DNA from: JBBRHQ01 sp963815645 | Lineage (GTDB): Bacteria > Actinomycetota > Thermoleophilia > Solirubrobacterales > 70-9 | Reading direction: 5' to 3' | Assembly (NCBI GenBank): GCA_963815645.1 | Contig: CAWFHL010000001.1 | Location: 1,302,001 to 1,366,000 of the forward strand | Length of the DNA stretch: 64,000 nt | In this document: piece by piece, positions 8,877-17,214 of the stretch | Position numbering within the stretch: the first letter of the stretch is position 1 | Layout of the letters: the number at the start of each line of letters is the position of its first letter | The notes under the pieces: model-generated | Told to the model about the DNA's origin: nothing | What the model saw: only the letters and a program-made list of their open reading frames with translations | Database searches by the model: none | Made by a program: the position numbers and the translations under genes

Positions 8877-9467
8877 GCAGCTCGCCGGGGAATGCCTTGA
8901 AGGAGATCGCACGGGCGCTGCGGGAGGGCGAGACGGTGATCTCGCCATACGTGGTCGAGCCGGCCGAAGGAGCCCGCGCTCGGGCTGCTCTGCGCCGCCG
9001 GCCCTCGGGCCGGACCGGCGCCCGGCGAGTACGCGCTCGTGGTCGAGTCGGTGCGCGAGGGCTTCCTCCTGCACTACGGCACCTCGCGTCTCCTCGCCGG
9101 CCACGACCCCGACCTGGCGCTGCTCGCCGGGGATTACCTCTACGCGCTCGGCATCGAGCGGCTCGCCGCGCTCGGGGACTCCGAGGCGGTGCTCGAGCTC
9201 TCCGACCTGATCTCGCTCGCCGCCGCGGGCCAGGCCGAGCCCACCCCTCCGCACTGCTCCGAGCTCTGGCTGGCTGCGACGATCGCGGTCGGCTGCGGCT
9301 CCTCGGAGGCGAGCCGCGAAGCGAAGCGAAGCGCCAGGGCGCTCGAGCCCGACGCCGCCGCCCGGCTCTGGCAGGCGGCGTCGGAAACCGCCGCGATCTG
9401 CGGGCTCAGCGACGACCTGCGCCGGGCGGCCGAGGCAATAGAATTGCCGGCGCCCGAGATTGGCTGA
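8873..9467 (+). CDS. Unrecognised soluble protein between hemL and the Rieske gene; one frameshift
   Basis: About 198 residues once a break near 8968 is joined. I do not recognise the family. The start is alpha-helical (ALKEIARALREGETVISPYV). The middle contains VVESVREGFLLHYGTSRLL and DPDLALLAGDYLYALGIERL, and the C-terminus is an alanine-rich helical region ending EAIELPAPEIG. It has no signal peptide or membrane segment. Its GTG overlaps the hemL stop and its TGA overlaps the ATG of the Rieske gene, so it is translationally coupled on both sides. A role in assembling or regulating the cytochrome b complex is a guess from position only. Confidence 0.65.
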
Positions 9468-10145
9468 TGGCTGAACCCCCGCAACAGAAGACCGAGCCGG
9501 AAGGCGCCGACCGCCCCCGCCGAGCTGCCGGATGCGCCCCCGCCCGGCTACTTCGAGGGAGAGTCGATGACCCGCCGCAAGGTCTTCACGGTCGCCTCGC
9601 AGGGGATCGGCGGCATCGCCGGCCTGGCGGTCGTGCTGCCGGCGGTGGGCTTCGCGCTGGCGCCGCTCTTTCACCGCGGCAAGGAGCGCTGGGAGTCGGT
9701 CGGCTCGACCGGCGACTTCAACTCCCAGACCTACCGCCAGGTGGTGTTCACGATCGTCCCGGGGATCGGCGACGCCGGCAAGACCACCGCCTACGTGCGC
9801 AGCGGCTCGAAGCAGCTCGGCGAGAAGCCGGCTGAGTTCGTAGCGATCTCAACCCGCTGCGCGCACCTCGGCTGCCCGGTGCGCTTCGTGCAGGCCGCCG
9901 GCAACTTCATCTGCCCGTGCCACGGCGGCGTCTACGACTTCCAGGGCAAACGGATCGGCGGCCCCCCGGTGCGTCCGCTGGACCGGTTCCAGACAAGGGT
10001 GCGGGACGGCCAGGTCGAGCTCGGCCCCCGCTACAGCGTCACCAACCAGCTGCAGCCGGTGCAGGCACGGGACCCGGGTGAGTTCACCGGCGGCATCTGG
10101 AACTATCTCTACCCGCCCCGCCCGTCGACCTTCCCGGCGCCGTGA
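9467..10145 (+). CDS. qcrA: Rieske iron-sulfur protein of a cytochrome b6c-type complex; one frameshift
   Basis: About 225 residues. A short Pro/Glu-rich N-terminus, interrupted near 9510, leads into MTRRKVFTVASQGIGG and one membrane helix. The C-terminal Rieske domain holds both cluster motifs, RCAHLGC and CPCHGG, which bind the [2Fe-2S] cluster with two cysteines and two histidines. The protein passes electrons from menaquinol to the cytochrome c part. It directly precedes the cytochrome b6 and subunit IV genes. The order Rieske - b6 - IV/c matches QcrABC of Firmicutes. Confidence 0.93.
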
Positions 10146-10153
10146 GGAGCTGA

Positions 10154-11041
10154 ATGGGAATCCGCGATTCGATAGTCCCGGCCCCGCTGCGCAAGCCCGG
10201 CAAACCCGGGGAGAACGGCGGGGGCAACGGCCCGGCCCCGGCCGACCTCAGGGACCCGGAGGTCGAGAAGCGCCCGGCCGGCGAGCCCGTCCACCACGCC
10301 GCGGGCAAGGACCTGCTCGGCTGGATCGACCAGCGCACGGCCGCAACCGGGTTCCTCACGGGGATGCTCTACCGGAAGGTCCCGAAGGGGACCAACTGGT
10401 TCTACACCCTGGGGTCCGCGACCCTCTTCGCTTTCATCATCCAGGCGATCACCGGGGTGTTCCTGGCGATGTTCTACACCCCATCGACAACCCAGGCCTA
10501 CGGCTCGGTCACCCACCTCACCAACGACGTCTTCCTCGGTGAGTTCGTACGCGGCATGCACAAGTGGGGGGCCAGCGTGATGATCATCCTGATCTTCGTG
10601 CACATGGGTCGGACCTTTTTCTTCGGGGCCTACAAGTACCCGCGGGAGATCAACTGGGTGATCGGGGTCGTGCTGCTGATCCTCACCATGGTGATGGGCC
10701 TGACCGGATACCTGCTGCCCTTCGACCAGCGCTCCTTCTGGGCGACGATCGTCGCCAACAACATCACCGGCACCGGCCCGGTGGTGGGCCCCTATCTGGC
10801 CGACTTCCTGCGTGCCGGGCCCGAGATCGGGGCGACGACGCTCTCCCGCTTCTACGCCCTGCACATGCTGGCGATCCCCGGGCTGATAATCGCCCTGATC
10901 GGCGCCCACCTCTATCTGGTGGTGAAGCTCGGGACCACGGCGCCGCCCTGGGTGCGGGCCGAGAAGCCGAAGCCGGCGACCCCGGTGGTGCAGCTGCCGG
11001 CGGGCAGCAAGGGCGGCAACGGAGCGGCGGCCCGAAGATGA
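10154..11041 (+). CDS. qcrB: Cytochrome b6-like N-terminal cytochrome b subunit
   Basis: A 295-residue protein with four membrane helices carrying the paired heme-binding histidines, seen in GMHKWGASVMIILIFVHMGR and in ALHMLAIPGLIIALIGAHLY. The quinol-site region TGYLLPFDQRSFWA is present. A hydrophilic Gly/Pro/Glu-rich N-terminus of about 50 residues and a Lys/Pro/Gly-rich tail flank the core. It is the b6 half of a split cytochrome b. Its stop overlaps the ATG of the subunit IV gene (ATGA). Confidence 0.95.
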   Translation: MGIRDSIVPAPLRKPGKPGENGGGNGPAPADLRDPEVEKRPAGEPVHHAAGKDLLGWIDQRTAATGFLTGMLYRKVPKGTNWFYTLGSATLFAFIIQAITGVFLAMFYTPSTTQAYGSVTHLTNDVFLGEFVRGMHKWGASVMIILIFVHMGRTFFFGAYKYPREINWVIGVVLLILTMVMGLTGYLLPFDQRSFWATIVANNITGTGPVVGPYLADFLRAGPEIGATTLSRFYALHMLAIPGLIIALIGAHLYLVVKLGTTAPPWVRAEKPKPATPVVQLPAGSKGGNGAAARR

Positions 11042-11739
11042 ACAACCGCGAGAAGGAGGCCTACCTCCAGGAATACGAGGTGCTGAAGAAGAAGGGCAAG
11101 CCCTTCTTCCCCTACGCGGTGATGAAGGACTCGACGATGATGCTGATCGTCGTCCTCGTCGTGATCGCCATGTCGCTCATCCTCGGCGCCGAGCAGGGGC
11201 CGAAGGCCGACCCGACCACGACCACCTACGTGCCGCGCCCGGAGTGGTACTTCTTCTTCCTCTTCGAGCTGCTGCGGGTGCTGAAGCCGCCGGAGCTGGT
11301 GCCGCTCGCGACCATCGGCATCCCGACGATCTGCATGGTGGCGCTGCTGCTGCTGCCCTTTTATGACCGCGGCCCGGAGCGGCGGCCGGAGCGGCGTCCG
11401 ATCGCGACCACCGCGGGGATCCTGATCATCGTCGCGATGGCCTACCTGACCTACCTCGGCGCCACCGGCGGCTCTCCCACCGAGATCGACATGAAGGTCT
11501 CGAAGCGATACGAGCCCGGGGCTCAGGTGGTCGCCCAGTCGGGGTGCCTTGCCTGCCACAAGCTCGGCGAGAACGGCAACAACGGCCCCGGCCCGGAGCT
11601 GACCCACATCGCCCAGAAGATCCCCCGGGCGGCGATCGTCCGCTCGGTCCAGATCGGCCCGGGGATCATGCCCTCCTACCGGGACCTGCCGCCGAAGAAG
11701 CTCAATCAGCTGGCCGACTTCCTCTCCTCGCTGGACTGA
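11038..11739 (+). CDS. qcrC: Subunit IV-cytochrome c fusion (QcrC-like)
   Basis: A 233-residue protein with three membrane helices that supply the C-terminal half of cytochrome b; the PEWY motif of the quinol-oxidation site is seen in RPEWYFFFLFELLR. A C-terminal cytochrome c domain has the heme motif CLACH and a distal methionine in GIMPSYRDLP. The fusion of subunit IV with a monoheme cytochrome c is the QcrC arrangement of Bacillus-type menaquinol:cytochrome c reductases. It differs from the diheme QcrC of the mycobacterial bcc complex. Confidence 0.94.
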   Translation: MNNREKEAYLQEYEVLKKKGKPFFPYAVMKDSTMMLIVVLVVIAMSLILGAEQGPKADPTTTTYVPRPEWYFFFLFELLRVLKPPELVPLATIGIPTICMVALLLLPFYDRGPERRPERRPIATTAGILIIVAMAYLTYLGATGGSPTEIDMKVSKRYEPGAQVVAQSGCLACHKLGENGNNGPGPELTHIAQKIPRAAIVRSVQIGPGIMPSYRDLPPKKLNQLADFLSSLD

Positions 11740-11898
11740 CCAGGAAGGCCAGAGCCGGCGGATTTCCGCGTCCTCGGCCGATTGACTCGCTCACGTAGGC
11801 TGTCAGTACGATCGCGTCGTCAATCGCCCTGCGTCCTCCAACTGCTTGGCTTTAAGGCTCCTGGACAGCCGGAGGCGCAACCTCGGCGGCCCAGCTTG

Positions 11899-12631
11899 AT
11901 GAACCACCTAGAGGCCACATCTCGTCCGTCCAGAGACTCCGCGCAGTTCGCGGGGCAGGTCAACCGGATGTTCGACCGGATCGCCGGGCAATACGACGTG
12001 ATGAACTCGGTGATGACCGCCGGCCTCCACCACCGCTGGCGCCGGCGTGCCGCCGATCGCGCCCGGCTGAAGCCTGGCGACGCCGCCCTCGACGTCTGCT
12101 GCGGCACCGGTGATCTCGCCGCCGAGCTCGGCAGGCGGGTCGCCCCGGACGGCCACGTGATCGGCTGCGACTTCTCCGAGCCGATGCTCGACCTCGCCCG
12201 CGAGAAGGCCGCCGGGGAGGAGCGCGTCCGCTTCGAGTGGGCAGACGCCCTGGAGCTGCCCTACGGGCCTGAGAGGTTCGACGCCGTCACCGTCGGCTTC
12301 GGGGTTCGCAACCTGGCCGACCTCGACCGCGGCCTCGGCGAGATGGCCCGGGTGCTGAAGCCCGGAGGGCGGCTGGTGATCCTCGAGATCACCAGCCCGA
12401 GCCGTCCGCCGCTCTCCACCTTCTACTCGCTCTGGTTCGACCGGGTCGTGCCGCTCCTGGGGATCGCCGCCGGCGACCGGGACGCCTACACCTACCTGCC
12501 CGAGTCGGTGCGCGCCTTTCCCTCGCCCCTGGGCCTGGCGCGAGCGGATGGACGCCGCCGGCCTCGGCGAGATCCGCTACACGGTCCTCGCCGGGGGGAT
12601 CATCGCCATCCACAGCGGGGTTTCGCCTTGA
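11899..12631 (+). CDS. menG: Demethylmenaquinone/ubiquinone methyltransferase; one frameshift
   Basis: About 243 residues. The SAM-binding motif LDVCCGTGDLA, FDRIAGQYDVMNSVMT, VTVGFGVRNLADL and VLKPGGRLVILEI are the standard UbiE/MenG signatures. The frame breaks near 12541 and the C-terminus GEIRYTVLAGGIIAIH continues in another frame to TGA at 12629-12631. The enzyme methylates demethylmenaquinone in the last step of menaquinone synthesis, supplying the quinone used by the adjacent cytochrome complex. The ATG at 11899 is chosen because the conserved domain begins just after it; no clear ribosome-binding site is seen. The 159 bases upstream hold no recognisable gene. Confidence 0.92.
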
Positions 12632-13613
12632 GCGGGCCGGCGGCGGTGCCGCCGCCGGTGACCGCGGTGATCGACGCGGCCGGCGCCTGGCTCCCGGCCC
12701 GGCTGGAGGAGGTCGAGAGGCGGCTGCGCGAGCTGAGCCTCGGGCACGGGCCGCTGCTCGCGGCCGACGCCACGGCGACCCTGGCGGCCGGCGGCAAGCG
12801 CCTGCGGCCGCTGCTCGTCCTCCTCTGCGGCGGAGCCGGGGCCGGGGAGGCGGCGATCCGCGCCGCAACCGCGGTCGAGCTGGTCCACATGGCGACGCTG
12901 GTCCACGACGACGTCCTCGACCGGGCCCCGCTGCGCCGGGGCCGCCCCACCGTCGCCGCGACCTCGGGCCGGCGAGCGGGCCGAGCGCGGTCGGGGACCT
13001 GCTCTTCTCGCGGGCCTTCGCGTTGCTCTCCACGGAGGGGGACCGCCGCGCCACGGTCCTGCTCAGCGAGGCCTCGGTGGCGCTCGCCGAGGGCGAGCTC
13101 GCGCAGCGCCGCGACGCCTTCGACACCGGGATCGGCGAGCAGCGCTACCTCGATCGCTGCCGGCTGAAGACCGCCCGCCTGTTCGAGTGCGCCTGCGTGA
13201 TCGGGCGGGCTTCCGCGGGCGGGGCGGGGGAGGAGGAGCTGCGCCGGTTCGGGGGCGAGATCGGGCTCGCCTTCCAGCTGCTCGACGACGTCCTCGACGT
13301 CAGCGGCCCGCCGGAGCGGACCGGCAAGGCGCGCGGCACCGACCTGCTCGACGGGACCGTGACCCTGCCGCTGATCCTTGCCTCGCGAGCGCGATCCCTC
13401 TCTGCGGGCGATCGATCTGCATGGGCTCGACCCGGTGGGGGCCGAGGCGCTCTGCGAGCGGATCGCCGCGACCGGAGTGCTGGAGCAGGTGCGCACCCGG
13501 GCGCTGGAGATCGTCGCCGCGCGAAGCGGCGGCTCGAGGGGCCCGCCTTCGAGGCGGAGCAGCGGGAGCTGCTCGAGCTGGTAGCCGACGGCGTGGTCGA
13601 GCGCTACAGCTGA
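12628..13613 (+). CDS. Polyprenyl (all-trans) diphosphate synthase; about three frameshifts
   Basis: About 330 residues when frames are joined with breaks near 12975, 13390 and 13525. The first aspartate-rich motif HDDVLDRAPLRRGRPTV, GGKRLRPLL near the N-terminus and the second aspartate motif FQLLDDVLDV define a trans-isoprenyl diphosphate synthase. It extends isopentenyl chains, most likely for the menaquinone side chain given that a TTG start overlaps the stop of menG. Chain length cannot be read from sequence. Confidence 0.9.
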
Positions 13614-13616
13614 GGC

Positions 13617-13946
13617 TCAGACGAAGTCGTCGGGGCCGATCAGGTCAGCGGCGAGCGCCGCGACGAAGATATCGGCTGCCTGCTTCATGTTGGCGCGCTC
13701 GAGCATCTTCAGCTCGCAGGCGAGCTCGCGGGTGCCGAAGTCGAGCTGCTCGTCGTAGTCGTTGATCTCAGCCTCGCCGTGCACCGATGCCCCGTCCCAC
13801 TCGCAGTCGGGGCAGCGGCGCCAGAGCTTCCAGCTGCCGTGCGGCTCGGCCTGCTCCCAGCGCGTCGGCTGGACAAGGTCGGACCGGCAACGGGGGCAGA
13901 CGTGCAGCCCCGGCTTGGTCTTCAGTGGGGTTCTCCCTGGATTCAT
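13617..13946 (-). CDS. Small zinc-ribbon protein of unknown function
   Basis: A 109-residue protein. Two CxxC pairs, CPRC near residue 17 and CPDC near residue 45, form a likely zinc ribbon. The C-terminal half is helical and acidic (ERANMKQAADIFVAALAADLI). I choose the ATG at 13946 because upstream codons in the frame show no conserved character. It is convergent with the polyprenyl synthase, with three bases between the stops. Similar proteins occur widely in actinobacteria without a known role. Confidence 0.75.
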   Translation of the reverse strand: MNPGRTPLKTKPGLHVCPRCRSDLVQPTRWEQAEPHGSWKLWRRCPDCEWDGASVHGEAEINDYDEQLDFGTRELACELKMLERANMKQAADIFVAALAADLIGPDDFV

Positions 13947-14067
13947 CCTGCCGCTCCATCGGCCGAAATGGCGCGCTGCTTGATCCCTGAAATCGGGTAT
14001 GCGGGCCCAACACCCAAGAACCGGGTAGTACCGCCGTCCCCACCGCACGAATAAGCTGCAGCGACCG

Positions 14068-14663
14068 ATGGTCCTCAGCGACCGAACCATCCGCTCCGAG
14101 ATCGAGGCCGGGCGCATCGTCTTCGACCCGTACGACGCCTCGATGGTGCAGCCCTCGAGCGTCGACGTCCGGGTCGATCGGCGCTTCCGCGTCTTCCACA
14201 ACGCCCGCTACCCGTTCATCGACGTGCGGCAGCCGATGGACGGGCTGACCGAGCTGGTCGAGGTGGCCGAGGACGAGCCCTTCATCCTCCACCCGGGGGA
14301 GTTCGTCCTCGGCCAGACGCTCGAGCGGGTGCGGCTGCCGAGCGACCTGGTGGCAAGGCTGGAGGGGAAGAGCTCGCTGGGGCGGCTCGGGCTGCTGATC
14401 CATTCCACCGCCGGCTTCGTCGACGCCGGCTTCGAGGGCAACCTGACCCTGGAGCTCTCCAACGTCGCCAACCTGCCGATCACCATCTACCACGGGATGC
14501 CGATCGGGCAGATCTCCTTCATGCGCATGGACGGGCCGGTCGAGACCCCCTACGGCTCGGAGCGAGACCGGCAGCAAGTACCAGGGCCAGGCGGAGCCGA
14601 CCCCGAGCCGCTTCTATCTCAATTTCGAGGCAGACCAGGGCCAGAGCCGGCGACAGGTCCTGA
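14068..14663 (+). CDS. dcd: dCTP deaminase; frameshifted near the 3' end
   Basis: The first 165 codons match dCTP deaminase closely: MVLSDRTIRSEIEAGRI, the VQPSSVDVRVDR block, LARLEGKSSLGRLGLLIHST with catalytic residues, GFVDAGFEGNLTLELSN and IGQISFMRM. A break near 14565 moves the C-terminal signature GSKYQGQAEPTPSRFYLNF to another frame. In that frame no stop appears before tatA, so a second error near the stop is likely; the TGA at 14661-14663 is the nearest candidate. The enzyme deaminates dCTP to dUTP for thymidylate synthesis. Confidence 0.88.
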
Positions 14664-14719
14664 CCCGTCAGCGGCCGAGCTGGTCCGATCGGCGCGGCTC
14701 GCCGTTACCATCTCCTCAC

Positions 14720-14986
14720 ATGCCGAATATCGGACCACTCGAAGTCCTGGTCGTGCTGATCATCGCGCTCGTCGTCTTCGGCCCCAAGCGCCTGCCGGAG
14801 CTGGGTCGCTCCCTGGGCAAGGGGATCCGCGAGTTCCGCGGCTCGATCAGCGGCGACCATGAGGACGAGGACGAGCACACCGAGGACAGGGTTCCCGAGC
14901 TGGAGCGGGCGAAGGTGCCCCCCAAGGCCGAGACCGAGGCCGCCGAGACGGTCGAGGGCGAGGTAGTCGCCGACAAGCGCAGCTGA
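14720..14986 (+). CDS. tatA: Sec-independent translocase subunit TatA/TatB
   Basis: An 88-residue protein with the TatA hallmark: a short N-terminal membrane helix (LEVLVVLIIALVVFGP), the FGPKRLPELGRSLGKGIREF amphipathic helix and an acidic C-terminal tail. It forms the twin-arginine translocation pore with TatC, encoded 10 bases downstream. The Rieske protein upstream, whose N-terminus reads TRRKVF, is the kind of folded cofactor protein that Tat exports. Confidence 0.96.
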   Translation: MPNIGPLEVLVVLIIALVVFGPKRLPELGRSLGKGIREFRGSISGDHEDEDEHTEDRVPELERAKVPPKAETEAAETVEGEVVADKRS

Positions 14987-14996
14987 GGGCGCGCGG

Positions 14997-15763
14997 ATGG
15001 CCCGGATCAAGGCCGTCGCCCCGGAGGACCGGCTGACTCTGGTCGAGCATCTCGACGAGCTGCGTACCCGGATCATCGTCTCGCTCGCGGTCTTCGGGGT
15101 CGCCCTGGCGCTCTGCTTCTGGCAGAACCACCTGCTGCTGAAGATCGCCAACGAGCCGCTCCCCGACAACTTCACGCCGATCACCCTGAGCCCGACCGAG
15201 CCCTTCCTCACCACCTTCACGATCTGCGCCTACGGCGCGATCATCCTCTCGCTGCCGATCCTCCTCTACCAGGCCTACGCCTACGTCCTCCCCGCCTTCA
15301 GCCACCAGGAGCGCCGGGTGATCCTGCCGCTGCTGCTGATGGTCCCCTTCCTCTTCCTCGCGCGGCGTCGCCTTCGGCTACTTCGTCGTCCTCCCGGCGG
15401 CCGTCCACTTCCTGCTCAACTTCAACAGCAGCGAGTTCACCACCCAGCTGCGGGCCCGCGACTACTACAGCTTCTTCGCCACCACCCTGCTCGCCTGCGG
15501 CATCGTCTTCCAGGTGCCGGTGGGGATCCTCGCGCGTGACCAGGCTGGGGATCGTCAGCGTCGAGCAGCTAAGCACAACCGCCGCTACGCCTACCTGGTC
15601 TGCGCCGTGGTCGCCGCGGCGCTGCCGGGCGTGGACCCGGTGACGATGCTGATCGAGATGGTGCCGCTGCTGGCCCTTTACGAAGTGAGTATCTTGCTCG
15701 CTCGTGCATTCGGGCAGCCGGCCGCCGGCGGGCTGCACCGAGCCGACCACGCAAGAGCACTAG
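14997..15763 (+). CDS. tatC: Sec-independent translocase subunit TatC; three frameshifts
   Basis: About 250 residues after joining breaks near 15362, 15535 and 15572. The N-terminus LTLVEHLDELRTRIIVSLAV and the membrane block SLPILLYQAYAYVLPAFSHQERR are TatC signatures. GVAFGYFVVLPAAVHFLL and RRYAYLVCAVVAAALPGVDP continue in the other frames. The C-terminus is uncertain; the TAG at 15761-15763 is the likely stop, which leaves 10 bases before the next ATG. Confidence 0.92.
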
Positions 15764-15773
15764 CGGGGAGCCA

Positions 15774-16590
15774 ATGGCAAAAGGCGATCAGCACCGCATG
15801 GTCTTCGACATCCGCGGGCGGCGCAAGCGCGTCGTCCAGGTCGTCTATGCGGTACTGGCCTTGCTGATGGGGCTGAGCCTGCTCACCGTCGGTCGGCCCG
15901 GTCAGCATCGGCGATGTCTTCGGCGGCGGCAGCAGCGGCAGCGTCAGCTCGACCTTCGAGGACCAGGCGGCAAAGATCGAGGCGAAGCTGAAGAAACAGC
16001 CCCAGAACGAGGATCTCTGGCTGAGCCTGACCCGGATCCGCTACAGCGCCGGCAACGCCCTGCTCAGAGGTCGACCCGACCACCGGCCAGCAGAAGGTCA
16101 CCCCCGATGCGCGGGCCCAGTTCAAGAAGGCCCGCGCCGCCTGGGACGAGCTACCTCGATCTCGATCCGAAGCCGCCCGACTCCAACGTCGCCCAGCTGG
16201 CCGCCAACGCGATCTTCGCTCTCGCCCAGACCTCGACCACGGCGGCGGAGGCCGAGGCCTACCTGAAGCAGGCGGCGGCGGCGCAGAAGATCGTCGCCGA
16301 GGCGCGGCCCAGCGTCGGCGCCTACAGCAACCTCGCCTACTACAGCTATGCGGCGCTGCGACTTCCCCCAGGGCGACGCGGCCGCGAAGAAGGCCGCGGC
16401 CGAGGCTCCGGGGAGCCAGGGCAAGCAGGTGACCAAGTCGCTGGCGAGCATCCGCAAGCAGGCGAAGAAGTTCGAGCAGCAGCAGAAGGCCGCCGCCAAG
16501 GCCCAGCAGGGCCAGGGCAAGCAGCAGCTCGAGAACCCGCTCGGCGGCCTCGCCGGCGGCGGGGTCGGCGGCTCGACCCCGACTCCCTAG
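15774..16590 (+). CDS. Membrane-anchored TPR-like protein of unknown function; about four frameshifts
   Basis: About 270 residues when joined, with breaks near 15893, 16065, 16150 and 16362. The N-terminus has a basic stretch (RGRRKRVVQVVYAVLALLMG) leading into one membrane helix. The exterior or periplasmic part is alanine-rich and helical, with tetratricopeptide-like segments (AKLKKQPQNEDLWLSLTRIR, YLKQAAAAQKIVAEARPSV). The tail is Gln/Lys/Ala-rich and glycine-rich. It follows tatC closely with a GGGGAG ribosome-binding site at 15764-15769. Function unknown; a role linked to Tat or complex assembly is only positional. Confidence 0.72.
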
Positions 16591-16617
16591 AGGCCGGGCC
16601 GCGTTCCTATACTTCGC

Positions 16618-16644
16618 CGCGGCCTCGGGGATCCCGGGGCCGCG
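16618..16644 (+). terminator. Strong GC-rich hairpin, probable terminator of the tat operon
   Basis: CGCGGCCTCGGG pairs with CCCGGGGCCGCG across a three-base GAT loop, giving a 12-bp stem with one G-T pair. It lies 28 bases after the TPR-like gene and 7 bases before tRNA-Lys. No long T tract follows. Confidence 0.5.
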
Positions 16645-16651
16645 TCTCTGC

Positions 16652-16724
16652 GGGCCGTTAGCTCAACTGGTAGAGCAGGAGACTCTTAATCTCAAGGTTG
16701 AAGGTTCGAGTCCTTCACGGCCCA
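16652..16724 (+). tRNA. tRNA-Lys (anticodon CTT)
   Basis: A 73-base cloverleaf: acceptor GGGCCGT pairing with ACGGCCC plus discriminator A, D arm GCTC-AACTGGTA-GAGC, anticodon loop CTCTTAA, and T arm GAAGG-TTCGAGT-CCTTC. The anticodon CTT reads AAG lysine codons. The 3' CCA is not encoded. A short hairpin ends 7 bases upstream. Confidence 0.95.
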
Positions 16725-17038
16725 TCCCCGCCCTGAGGTTCCCACCAAGCCTCCTCCAGATCGACTCGCCACCCCTTGAAGGGGACACCCTCGTCCTTCA
16801 GCAGGGCGCGCTGGCGGTCCCCTTTCGCCAGCGAGCCATCCGCTCGCACGATTCGCTGCCAGGGGACGTCGGGCAGATCGCAGGCGGAGAGAACCGCCCC
16901 GGCGAAGCGGGGAGCCCGGGTGAGAGGTCCCCGTAGGTCGTGACGCGGCCCGGGGGGATCGAGCGCACCCGTCGCAGCACGCGGTGGGCGCCCGGTGTGC
17001 CGAGGGCAATCGTCTGCTGGTCGCCGCCACCGGCGCAT
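16715..17038 (-). CDS. Alkyltransferase-like (Atl/MGMT-type) DNA repair protein; frameshifted
   Basis: About 107 residues. RSIPPGRVTTYGDLSPG, then in another frame PRFAGAVLSACDLPDVPWQR, IVRADGSLAKGDRQRALL and EGVPFKGWRVDLEEA, match alkyltransferase-like proteins. A break lies near 16925. Methyltransferases have PCHR at the active site; here the equivalent PWQR lacks the cysteine, so this is an Atl protein that binds O6-alkylguanine and flags it for nucleotide excision repair. An ATG at 17038 fits if another break lies just after it; a GTG at 16980 is the alternative. The last ten bases overlap the 3' end of tRNA-Lys on the other strand. Confidence 0.75.
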   Translation of the reverse strand: MRRWRRPADDCPRHTGRPPRAATGALDPPGPRHDLRGPLTRAPRFAGAVLSACDLPDVPWQRIVRADGSLAKGDRQRALLKDEGVPFKGWRVDLEEAWWEPQGGDGP

Positions 17039-17214
17039 TCTTGCCGAATCGCCGACTTCCCGAGGGAGTCCGTCGGTCAGCCGGCATTTCATCCGAATCG
17101 CGTGATGAAACGTCACCGAGACTGGGGTGTGATGTGATCAGCGGCAAAGATTCACCAAATTCGGCGACGGGCCTACACGGCAGCATCGACGCAGCACCAA
17201 AGGAGTCTGGACGA

